From Actinobacteria bacterium UBA2279 (GTDB lineage Bacteria; Actinomycetota; Coriobacteriia; Anaerosomatales; Anaerosomataceae), in assembly GCA_002347365.1 (NCBI GenBank), contig DDWT01000013.1, positions 47,433 to 111,432 of the forward strand: a DNA stretch of 64,000 nt. The letters are read 5' to 3'. The notes below the pieces were generated by a model that ran no database searches, had not been told where the DNA came from, and saw only the letters and a list, made by a program, of their open reading frames with translations. Positions 17,097 through 23,690 of the stretch are shown one piece after another (the stretch's first letter is position 1; every line of letters starts with the position of its first letter). Both the position numbers and the translations under genes were made by a program.

Positions 17097-17145
17097 TAGA
17101 GCTTTTGCTCTACACTAGAGTAATTACTCTATTCGGAGATGTCAA
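17097..17145 (-). promoter_or_regulatory. Nitroreductase promoter with two TAGAG-N6-CTCTA operators
   Basis: Minus-strand TTGACA (17140-17145) and TACTCT (17117-17122) are 17 bp apart. Perfect palindrome TAGAGTAATTACTCTA (17116-17131) covers the -10 region; a second site TAGAGCTTTTGCTCTA (17097-17112) lies 19 bp downstream. Both match the site before the tetR gene at 15896-15911. The divergent TspO gene starts 70 bp away and might share the control. Confidence 0.85.
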
Positions 17146-17214
17146 CAGCGGGAGACACGCGGCGGGTCTGAAGGGAACACTCCACTAGACGACTTCTTAT
17201 GGGAGGAGCACCGG

Positions 17215-17601
17215 ATGAACTGGTACGAGACGCTCGCAAAACCGGGCTGGGCTCCACAGGCCAACGTCTTCGGCATCGTGTGGAGCATCCTCTACCCGAT
17301 CATCTTCATCGCGTACGGCTACGTCATCTACCGGGTGATCCGTGGCGAGTACCCCGTGGCACTGCTCGCCCCGGTGCTTCTCAACCTCGCTGCCAACTTC
17401 GCATTCACACCGATCCAGTTCGGGCTGCGCAACCTATGGCTGGCCGAGATCGACATCGTGATCGTCCTCGGCACGATCGTGTGGTCGATGATCGCGATCT
17501 GGCCGCACTCGAAGCCTGCGGCACTCGCGCTGACTCCCTATCTGGTGTGGGTCGCTATCGCGACAGCGCTCCAATCCAGCATCACCTGGCTAAACCGATA
17601 G
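17215..17601 (+). CDS. TspO/MBR family protein
   Basis: About 128 residues with four or five membrane helices and the family features: WYETLAKPGWAPQANVFGIV, WSILYPIIFIAYG, and LAANFAFTPIQFGLRNLWLA. TspO proteins bind tetrapyrroles and act in porphyrin handling and oxidative stress signalling. This copy is shorter than the usual 150-160 residues, lacking part of the last helix. GGGAGGAGCACC precedes the ATG. It is transcribed away from the Tat-exported nitroreductase gene. Confidence 0.88.
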   Translation: MNWYETLAKPGWAPQANVFGIVWSILYPIIFIAYGYVIYRVIRGEYPVALLAPVLLNLAANFAFTPIQFGLRNLWLAEIDIVIVLGTIVWSMIAIWPHSKPAALALTPYLVWVAIATALQSSITWLNR

Positions 17602-17618
17602 CCCGACTCGCTCGTGCC

Positions 17619-18320
17619 TCAGATGACAGGCGTCGCGTCCTTCTCGGCAAGCATGCGCACGAGCCATAGACCGTGCACCGCTCCCACCACGAGTCCGGCC
17701 GCCAGACAGCCGACCGCCACGGTGGCGCCGATCTGCGCGGCGGTCCACTCGGTGCCGATGAGGCCGGTGGCGAGGAAGATCATCGGCATACCGGCCGTCC
17801 AGGCGACAGCGTTGGCCAGGACCCAGCGGCCGACGCGGGGAAGATGGGCACGCAAGACCAGCCACTGCGGTATGCCGAGGATGGGGCCGAGCGCGAAGCC
17901 CATCACCGCGGCCATAACCAGCTGCAGGATGAGCGGCGGATCGAAGGCGGGCGCGACTGAGGTCGTCTCGGCGGTAGCCGCCATCGCCTGGAAGAACGTC
18001 GACGGCATCATCCCCAGCAACCACGCGACCAGCGCGCCCACCGCGGTCGCTCGCACCCACGGCCGCCACTGCAGCTGCGGCAAGGCGCGGCGCAGCACCG
18101 ACCACTGCGCAAAGCCCACGACGACGCCCTCGACCGCCGCACCCGCAACCGCGACGCCTGCCGCTGCAAGCAGCGCGGCGCCAGGACCGAGGTCGTCGTT
18201 CGCCGAGAAGAGCCCTGCCGTCATGGCCAGCGTCGTGGTCAGGCCGATGAACTCGCCAAGCCCGTTGGCGATCACCCATCGGCCCCAGATCGTGCGTTCT
18301 TCTCCTGCAAGTCGGCGCAT
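17619..18320 (-). CDS. Membrane protein with duplicated QW-VLR repeats
   Basis: About 233 residues and six to seven membrane helices. It has an internal duplication: GFAQWSVLRRALPQLQWRPW and GIPQWLVLRAHLPRVGRWVL, each following a Gly-rich helix. This repeat is seen in many uncharacterised membrane proteins of cyanobacteria and Chloroflexota; function unknown. It converges on the TspO gene with 17 bp between them and is separated by 27 bp from the bactofilin-like gene upstream, so it may be the last gene of that operon. Confidence 0.7.
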   Translation of the reverse strand: MRRLAGEERTIWGRWVIANGLGEFIGLTTTLAMTAGLFSANDDLGPGAALLAAAGVAVAGAAVEGVVVGFAQWSVLRRALPQLQWRPWVRATAVGALVAWLLGMMPSTFFQAMAATAETTSVAPAFDPPLILQLVMAAVMGFALGPILGIPQWLVLRAHLPRVGRWVLANAVAWTAGMPMIFLATGLIGTEWTAAQIGATVAVGCLAAGLVVGAVHGLWLVRMLAEKDATPVI

Positions 18321-18347
18321 GGGTCCTCCCGTACGGCCGCTTGAGCG

Positions 18348-19076
18348 CTAGCGCGCCGCGACCTGACGCGCCTCGCCGATACGCGCATCAGGCATCTGGT
18401 TCAGCGTGCCGCTATACTCGACCACGTCGATCACGCAGCCAGTCCCGACACTCACGTTTCCGCCACGAACGACCTTGGCCGTCGTGTTCTCCAGAACCAC
18501 TTCATCAGCCTCGATCGAATCGGCAGTCAGACGCTTCTCCCCGAACAGCGAGAGCAGCGAAGCACCCACGAAGTTGCGGCCCAATACGATGCTGATGCGC
18601 TCTCCACCGATCTCGATGGCGCTAGAGTTGCCGTGCAGCTTGAAGTCGATACTCCCGACGTTCACAAGACCCTCGGCACGGAACGCTCCCTCTCCGGTCA
18701 ACGAGTCTGCCTCTATGTTCACGCCCGAGCGGATCTCACCACGCACGTCGATATCGTGAGCTGCGACGCCACCGACCGTGAGGCGGCCCTTCACTTTCAG
18801 CGAACCGACACCCAGACCCAGCTGCACGGTCGCGTCACCGTTGATGCTCATCTCTTTGGTCTCGAGCTTGCCCGAGAAGTTCCCCGATCCGTTAACGATC
18901 GTGTTAGCGGCCGCCACATTGCCCTCGGCGGTTCCCGCACCGTTGATCTTGAAGTTCGTGCACGTGACGTCACCGGTGATCTTGCCGGCACCGTTGATCA
19001 CTACGTCGCCGAAATTGCCCCCGCCAACCGTTCCGTCACCGGCGATCTTGACGTCATTGACACCGTTCTCAGCCAT
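18348..19076 (-). CDS. Bactofilin-like polymer-forming protein
   Basis: About 242 residues of short repeating beta strands: VKIAGDGTVGGGNFGDVVIN, GAGKITGDVTCTNFKINGAG, TAEGNVAAANTIVNGSGNFS and so on, the right-handed beta-helix pattern of polymer-forming cytoskeletal (DUF583/bactofilin) proteins. It is longer than most bactofilins and the C-terminal strands are more diverged. The ATG at 19076 (MAENGVNDV) follows ACGGAGGAAA; the frame is open 51 codons further but inside the upstream gene. It starts 14 bp after the YhbD-like gene, as in the Bacillus yhbD-yhbE-yhbF group. Confidence 0.82.
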   Translation of the reverse strand: MAENGVNDVKIAGDGTVGGGNFGDVVINGAGKITGDVTCTNFKINGAGTAEGNVAAANTIVNGSGNFSGKLETKEMSINGDATVQLGLGVGSLKVKGRLTVGGVAAHDIDVRGEIRSGVNIEADSLTGEGAFRAEGLVNVGSIDFKLHGNSSAIEIGGERISIVLGRNFVGASLLSLFGEKRLTADSIEADEVVLENTTAKVVRGGNVSVGTGCVIDVVEYSGTLNQMPDARIGEARQVAAR

Positions 19077-19090
19077 CGTCTTTCCTCCGT

Positions 19091-19717
19091 CTACTGCAGT
19101 CGGGCACCGAGCGCCTCGACCGACTCCTGCATATTCACGCGGGCCACTGTTCGCGCGCCTGATTCGAATCGCAACTCGGCACTGCTGGACACGACCGCGC
19201 ACAGCAGCACTCCCATCTTGCGAACGCATAGAAGATCTCCGTCCGAGCCCTCGAATGCGGGTGTCTGCTCCTCAAGCGTACTCAGGACTCCGCGTCCCTC
19301 CTCGCGCGAGATGTCGCCCGTACCAAGCAGCTGGTCCAAGACATACAGCGACAGCAGTTCGCCGAACACCAGCGTGGTCGCCTCGGGATGAAGCTCGGCG
19401 AACACGCCCAGGGCAACCTCGGATGCGATGCCCGTCTCGGCGACTCGTGAGACTGAAAGCGACACTCCACCCAGATCGGGAGAAACCGCATCGGCGATGT
19501 CGTCCAGCGACAGATCGCCTTCCTTCATGGAGAGGATCCGCTCCACTCGGGCAAGCATCTTGTCGCGCGGGAAGAACGTCTCTTGTCCGGTGAACGTGGA
19601 CTTTCGGATGAACCAGTCCTCGGGAATCAGGTTCTTCCGCTTCCAGCGATACAGCTGACCGTAGCTGATACCCGTCTGCTGTAGCAGGTCTTTCTTTGAG
19701 ATGAGACCGGGTTCCAT
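19091..19717 (-). CDS. YhbD-like (DUF4004) MerR-type helix-turn-helix protein
   Basis: About 208 residues. The N-terminal 60 residues, LISKKDLLQQTGISYGQLYR followed by WKRKNLIPEDWFIRKSTFTG and QETFFPRDK, are the near-invariant block of the Bacillus YhbD/DUF4004 family, a MerR-like DNA-binding helix-turn-helix. The remaining 140 residues are variable. AAAGGAGGTG precedes the ATG at 19717. It is followed by a bactofilin-like gene as in Bacillus, where the partner proteins YhbE and YhbF are bactofilins needed for swimming motility. A long inverted repeat just upstream may be its own operator. Confidence 0.85.
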   Translation of the reverse strand: MEPGLISKKDLLQQTGISYGQLYRWKRKNLIPEDWFIRKSTFTGQETFFPRDKMLARVERILSMKEGDLSLDDIADAVSPDLGGVSLSVSRVAETGIASEVALGVFAELHPEATTLVFGELLSLYVLDQLLGTGDISREEGRGVLSTLEEQTPAFEGSDGDLLCVRKMGVLLCAVVSSSAELRFESGARTVARVNMQESVEALGARLQ

Positions 19718-19750
19718 TGAGGCACCTCCTTTGTGCTCATTGTAGCGTAA

Positions 19751-19782
19751 CATCACACTGTTCTGCCGTCAACAGTGTGATG
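19751..19782. promoter_or_regulatory. 12-bp perfect inverted repeat between divergent genes
   Basis: CATCACACTGTT (19751-19762), eight-base spacer, AACAGTGTGATG (19771-19782). It lies 34 bp before the YhbD-like gene, overlapping where its promoter should be (minus-strand TACAAT at about 19738-19743), and about 100 bp before the divergent membrane protein. Candidate binding site for the MerR-like YhbD protein; a cruciform or hairpin role is also possible. Confidence 0.6.
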
Positions 19783-19884
19783 TGGGCCACCTGCTACTGC
19801 AGGATCACCGTGACCGTCTCCACTTTGCGTGCCAAAGTTCTTTGTCGTGGGTATACTCACGGCCTCGGCGTCGAGCCGGAAGAG

Positions 19885-20538
19885 ATGGCTGATATGAAGG
19901 ACAAGGAGCTTGAGACTCTGGAACGCGAGGTGTTCCGCAAGTTCCACGAGGACGGTTTGTTCGATATCTACCTAGGCGCGCTGTTGGGCATCATGGGCGC
20001 GGCCGGGTGGCTCACAGAAGTCTTCGACTCCCCTGCATGGGGAATGACGCTCTATGCCAGTCTGGTTCTCCTGGTGATGGGCGCATTCGCTCTGGCGAGA
20101 AGACGGATCGTCAAACCGCGGCTCGGGACCTTCAAGCCATCGGCCCCCCGCAAGCGCAAGATCACGATGGTTCGTCTCGTGCTACTCGGCTCGGTGATCG
20201 TGGGTCTGCTGCTGTTCTGGGCATTTGCCGAGGCGAACTCGGGAGTCGACACGCTGAGGGCGTTCATGCCGGCGATATGGTTCGCGAATGCCATGGTCGT
20301 GTTCGGCGCAATAGGGTACTACCTCGACGTCCCCCGCTTCTACCTCTACGGCGTGCTGTTCGGACTGCCTCTTGCGGTTGACACGGCCCTCACACGATAC
20401 GCGGACGTGTCGTTACCACCCGCTGCGCTGTTCGGCGTCGCAGGCCTGATCACGATCGCCGTCGGCGCCTACAAGTTCGCCGGATTCTTGCGAGACTACC
20501 CCGTTCGTGCCGACGAGGTGCGACCCTATGACACCTGA
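19885..20538 (+). CDS. Membrane protein paired with a winged-helix regulator
   Basis: About 217 residues. A charged N-terminal helix (KDKELETLEREVFRKFHEDG) is followed by six hydrophobic segments in pairs. No known motif. The start is uncertain between ATG 19885 and ATG 19894; GGAAGAG lies just upstream of both. A TATACT hexamer at 19852-19857 fits a promoter. The next gene, a small winged-helix regulator, overlaps it by 11 bp, a layout typical of a regulator and the membrane protein it serves. Confidence 0.72.
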   Translation: MADMKDKELETLEREVFRKFHEDGLFDIYLGALLGIMGAAGWLTEVFDSPAWGMTLYASLVLLVMGAFALARRRIVKPRLGTFKPSAPRKRKITMVRLVLLGSVIVGLLLFWAFAEANSGVDTLRAFMPAIWFANAMVVFGAIGYYLDVPRFYLYGVLFGLPLAVDTALTRYADVSLPPAALFGVAGLITIAVGAYKFAGFLRDYPVRADEVRPYDT

Positions 20539-20830
20539 CAGGCAAGACGGGGTCAATCGATTGATCCACGAACCGGCCCGGCTCTCGATCATGACGAATC
20601 TCTATGTGGTCTCCAGTGCAGACGCCACCTGGCTCCTACAGCAAACGGGACTGACATGGGGCAACCTGGCATCTCATCTCACCAAGCTGGAGACCGCGGG
20701 GTATGTCGTGGTGAAGAAGGGCTTCAAGGGGCGCAAGCCGCACACGAGCATCGCGCTCACCGAGGACGGCCGAGAGGCCCTGCTCAAGTACCGGACCGCG
20801 ATGATGACGGCCCTGAAGAGTCTGGAGTAG
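20528..20830 (+). CDS. Winged-helix (MarR/HTH-27 type) transcriptional regulator
   Basis: About 100 residues. RLIHEPARLSIMTNLYVVSS begins the wing fold, TGLTWGNLASHLTKLETAGY is the recognition helix, VVVKKGFKGRKPHTSIALTE the wing, and DGREALLKYRTAMMTALKSL the dimer helix. This is the compact MarR-like domain that often controls membrane-protein operons. GAGGTG precedes the ATG, which lies inside the upstream gene. It converges on the CDGSH gene with 6 bp between stops. Confidence 0.9.
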   Translation: MTPDRQDGVNRLIHEPARLSIMTNLYVVSSADATWLLQQTGLTWGNLASHLTKLETAGYVVVKKGFKGRKPHTSIALTEDGREALLKYRTAMMTALKSLE

Positions 20831-20836
20831 GAACGC

Positions 20837-21523
20837 CTACTCGTCTCTGAACCCGGCTCCGACATGTGAGCCGTCGCAAAACGGCTTGTTCTTGCTGTGG
20901 CCGCAGCGACACAGGGTCACGCGATTGCGGATCTCATACGGCTCGCCTGAGCTGTCGACGATCTCGATACCACCGCGGACGAAGAGAGGTCCGCTCACGC
21001 CCAGATACGGGTCCTCGATAAGCACGATCGACGGCTCCAGCACGGGTTCGAGCAGCTCGCCATTCTCATCACACGCGACGTAGCGTCCGGACGGGCACAG
21101 CTGCGCCTCCTCGATGGCGAGTTCGCGCGTTTGAGGGTCATCGCAGCGGTTGATGAGGTTCCATAGTCCTCCGGCGCGATCGCAGAAGCGTGCCTCGGCA
21201 CAGAGCCGTCGCACGTCGTGGAGCTTCAGCCCGGGGCCGTCGATGCCGATCGCCTGCTCCATGTAGGTGCCGTGCCCCGCTGTTTCGGTGCCGTCGAAGC
21301 CGATGCTGAAGTGTGTGAAGTCGCAGAAGGGCTTGCTGCCGGACTGACCGCAGCGGCACAACATGTAGCCGTCCCCTGCCTCGAGGCGCTCGAGTTCGCG
21401 GTAGCCGATGGACTCCCCTGCGTCGTTCACGGCTATTTCCAGCCGCAGAAGCGGCACACCGCCTTCAACCAGATACGGGCCATCCTCGATAACGGTGATG
21501 CGCATGCCGGCGACGTCCATCAA
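20837..21523 (-). CDS. CDGSH-type iron-sulfur protein with two cluster motifs
   Basis: About 228 residues. Two mitoNEET-like motifs: CRCGQSGSKPFCDFTH near residue 57 and CRCGHSKNKPFCDGSH near residue 208. Each gives three Cys and one His for a [2Fe-2S] cluster. Between them is a third cysteine group (RRLCAEARFCDRAGGLW to CPSGRYVACDENG) matching the middle Fer4-19/CDGSH-associated domain of the YjdI-like proteins. Role probably electron or cluster transfer. The first motif has Phe-Thr in place of Gly-Ser. A TACACT hexamer at 21557-21562 on the minus strand may be its promoter. Confidence 0.88.
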   Translation of the reverse strand: MMDVAGMRITVIEDGPYLVEGGVPLLRLEIAVNDAGESIGYRELERLEAGDGYMLCRCGQSGSKPFCDFTHFSIGFDGTETAGHGTYMEQAIGIDGPGLKLHDVRRLCAEARFCDRAGGLWNLINRCDDPQTRELAIEEAQLCPSGRYVACDENGELLEPVLEPSIVLIEDPYLGVSGPLFVRGGIEIVDSSGEPYEIRNRVTLCRCGHSKNKPFCDGSHVGAGFRDE

Positions 21524-21589
21524 CGAACTCCTTCTCTCGGCGATCGTCTGTGTCCGAGTGTAGCGCTAGTCGCACGCTCACCGGGCGGA

Positions 21590-21790
21590 TAGACAGAGAG
21601 GGCCGCCTCTCGGCGACCCTCTCCCATCGCTGCTGGACAGCGACATTCACTTGTCTTGCAGGTGGCGCTTTCGTGTACGGAGCCAAGGCTCCGTAACGTC
21701 GCCGTCCTAAGAGGTAGCCACCTCCGCAGCGATGCTGATACTACTCAACGCTGGATCACCTCCTCTACAGTCGGCGGGTCGCCTTATCGC
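21590..21790 (+). ncRNA. Candidate structured RNA with rRNA-like segments
   Basis: No protein gene fits these 200 bases between divergent or converging genes. Four perfect helices are nested: GGCGACCC 21612-21619 with 21776-21783; CATCGCTGC 21625-21633 with 21726-21734; AGGTGGC 21660-21666 with 21717-21723; and TACGGAGCC 21676-21684 with 21687-21695. Positions 21750-21764, GCTGGATCACCTCCT, equal the 3' end of bacterial 16S rRNA including the anti-Shine-Dalgarno. Positions 21687-21717 resemble the 23S helix 69-71 strand. The strand is chosen from these matches. It might belong to a known class such as the raiA-motif RNA of Actinomycetota and Bacillota; this needs a covariance search. Confidence 0.6.
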
Positions 21791-21844
21791 GCCCTCGGGA
21801 CCTGCCCGTACAAACGTGCTAGCGAGTCGCGTGCCGAGATCGGG

Positions 21845-22951
21845 TTACTGGCGGCCGCGCTTGCTGTTAGCCTTGGCGGACTTATAGATGGTCCCCCATC
21901 GCCTGTTCTCCTGCTTCTGCAACCGTGCGTCCGCTCGTATCGCGGCTGCACGCACCTCTTTGAGCAGGACGCGATAGCTCTCGAGCCGGTCCGGCGCCAG
22001 CTCGCCGCTTTCAGCGGCAGCCAGGACCGCACAACCCGGCTCAGTCTCATGCATGCAGTCGCGAAAACGGCACTTGTAGGACAGCGCCTCTATCTCGGGG
22101 AACGCTGCTGCTATCCCCGCCTCGGCGTCGTTCAGAGCGACTGCACGAAGGCCAGGGGTGTCCACGAGCACTCCGCCGTTGGGAAGCGGCACGAGTTCGC
22201 GAGCAACGGTGGTGTGCCGGCCTCTGCCGTCCGCCAGGCGCACCTCGCGAGTGGCCTGCACGTCGCTCCCGACCAAACGGTTGATGAGCGTCGACTTGCC
22301 GGCACCCGACGGCCCGATGAGCGCGACTGTGCGATGACCGTCAGCGTAGGCGAGCAGTGCGTCCACGCCCTCGCCCGTGAGTGCACTGGTCATGTGGATG
22401 TCCACGCCGAGCGCGATCGTCTCGACCGCCTTCCGGGCGCCTTCGGGGTCCTCAGAGAGATCCGCCTTGGCCAACACGACCACCGGCACAGCCCCGCTAT
22501 CCCACGCAAGAGCGAGCTCGCGTTCAAGGCGGCGGACGTTTGGCTCTTCGACGATGGGATGGATGATGAAGACGGTGTCGATGTTGGCCGCAAGCACCTG
22601 CGTCGCGGCGTCTTTGCCGGGGTCGGCACGGGTGAAAGCGGATGTCCTCGGCAAGACGGCCTCGATCTGCGGAAGTTCAAGGTCGGTGTCGGTTCGAACG
22701 ACCACCCAGTCGCCCGCAGCCGGGAGCTCCTCGGCCGAGAACGCCTCTTTGGAGAGTCGTCGTGCCGGCTCTGCACGGATGACGCCTTCGCCGGTCGCCA
22801 CGAGTACGCTGCCGCGGTCGGCCCGGATGACTCGCGCTGGAATCAGGTCCTGCTCGGCATACGGCGCGAACAGAGCGCGCCAGCGATCGGAGTAGCCTAG
22901 GAACTCGAGTGATGGTTCGGAGTTGGTGATGTCAGTCAACGTGGGGTCCAA
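21845..22951 (-). CDS. rsgA: Ribosome small-subunit GTPase RsgA
   Basis: Circularly permuted GTPase of about 369 residues that tests maturation of the 30S subunit. Order of motifs: OB-fold N-terminal domain (PARVIRADRGSVLVATGEG), G4 VVVLAKADL, G5-like HMTSALTGEGVD, G1 ALIGPSGAGKSTLINRL, G2 RHTTVARELV, G3 VLVDTPGLR, then a zinc finger YKCRFRDCMHETEPGC with three Cys and His. C-terminal tail is Lys/Arg-rich (KANSKRGRQ). Start unclear: TTG at 22951 or 22939; the frame runs on to 23083 but overlaps a small leader frame. It ends 54 bp before the rRNA-like structured RNA on the other strand. Confidence 0.94.
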   Translation of the reverse strand: MDPTLTDITNSEPSLEFLGYSDRWRALFAPYAEQDLIPARVIRADRGSVLVATGEGVIRAEPARRLSKEAFSAEELPAAGDWVVVRTDTDLELPQIEAVLPRTSAFTRADPGKDAATQVLAANIDTVFIIHPIVEEPNVRRLERELALAWDSGAVPVVVLAKADLSEDPEGARKAVETIALGVDIHMTSALTGEGVDALLAYADGHRTVALIGPSGAGKSTLINRLVGSDVQATREVRLADGRGRHTTVARELVPLPNGGVLVDTPGLRAVALNDAEAGIAAAFPEIEALSYKCRFRDCMHETEPGCAVLAAAESGELAPDRLESYRVLLKEVRAAAIRADARLQKQENRRWGTIYKSAKANSKRGRQ

Positions 22952-22977
22952 TCCTGATGGCGCCCACGCACATGACG

Positions 22978-23055
22978 TTAGATGGCGTGGTGCACCGGGT
23001 TTCGGGTATACGTCGATACGGGCGGGCACACCGCCCTTGCTGCTATCGCAGACAT
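22978..23055 (-). CDS. Possible 25-codon leader peptide before rsgA
   Basis: A near-perfect ribosome site, GGGGAGGTGACG, lies seven bases before an ATG that opens a 25-codon frame beginning MSAIAARAVC and ending in TAA at 22978-22980. The rsgA frame has no comparable ribosome site at its candidate TTG starts 26-38 bases further on. The small frame could therefore load ribosomes and couple translation to rsgA. The peptide itself shows no recognised motif. Alternatively rsgA starts upstream of 22951 with an unusual N terminus. Confidence 0.4.
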   Translation of the reverse strand: MSAIAARAVCPPVSTYTRNPVHHAI

Positions 23056-23203
23056 CAACGTCACCTCCCCGGATGCGGGCCAAAAGGACCCTCCGATAAT
23101 ACCACGGTGGCCGAGAAGAGCGGCACGGGCCGTGCTACAATGCCCACACGAACCCGAGGCTGGGACTCGACCGACACGGCGGGTACCCGGATGGGAGCAG
23201 CAC

Positions 23204-23587
23204 ATGCGCAGAATCATGCTGGGCGGCAAGATACACCGCGCAACGGTGACCGAAGCCGACCTGGACTACGAAGGAAGCGTCACGGTCGACACCGACCTGC
23301 TCGACGCAGCCGGGATTCTTGAGCACGAGGCCGTCGAGATCTGGGACGTCACCAATGGCTCGCGCCTCATCACCTACGCCCTTGCGGGGCCTCGCGGCTC
23401 TGGCGTCGTGTGCGTCAACGGTGCTGCAGCACATCTGGTGCACGCGGGCGATCTCGTCATCATCGCGACCTTCGTCGAACTCGAAGACGCTGAGGCGAGC
23501 TTATGGGAGCCGCAGGTCGTGTTCGTGGATGCGCGCAACCGAATCGTCGGGAAGCGCGCCGAGCGAGTCGCGCAACGGGCAGGATAG
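23204..23587 (+). CDS. panD: Aspartate 1-decarboxylase
   Basis: Pyruvoyl-dependent enzyme that makes beta-alanine from aspartate for pantothenate and coenzyme A. The 127-residue length is typical. MRRIMLGGKIHRATVTEADL is the usual N terminus, the self-cleavage site is the Gly-Ser in YEGSVTVD (Ser25 becomes the pyruvoyl group), and later VEIWDVTNGSRLITYAL and CVNGAAAHLVHAGDLVII are conserved. The ATG at 23204 is chosen over a longer open frame because homologues begin there. No other pantothenate gene is adjacent. Confidence 0.96.
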   Translation: MRRIMLGGKIHRATVTEADLDYEGSVTVDTDLLDAAGILEHEAVEIWDVTNGSRLITYALAGPRGSGVVCVNGAAAHLVHAGDLVIIATFVELEDAEASLWEPQVVFVDARNRIVGKRAERVAQRAG

Positions 23588-23690
23588 CGCCTCGCGACAC
23601 GGTGTCATCGGAACGTAACCCATCGCCCCGTGCATCAGGACAGCATGAGTGGTAGCGTGTTGACCCTCGTCCCCTGACAGCTTGTGGATA

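Noticed and set aside
21612..21783. c-di-GMP class I, TPP or cobalamin riboswitch, 6S RNA, SRP RNA or RNase P
   Set aside because: Their signature sequences are absent; only the rRNA-like segments and helices are visible.
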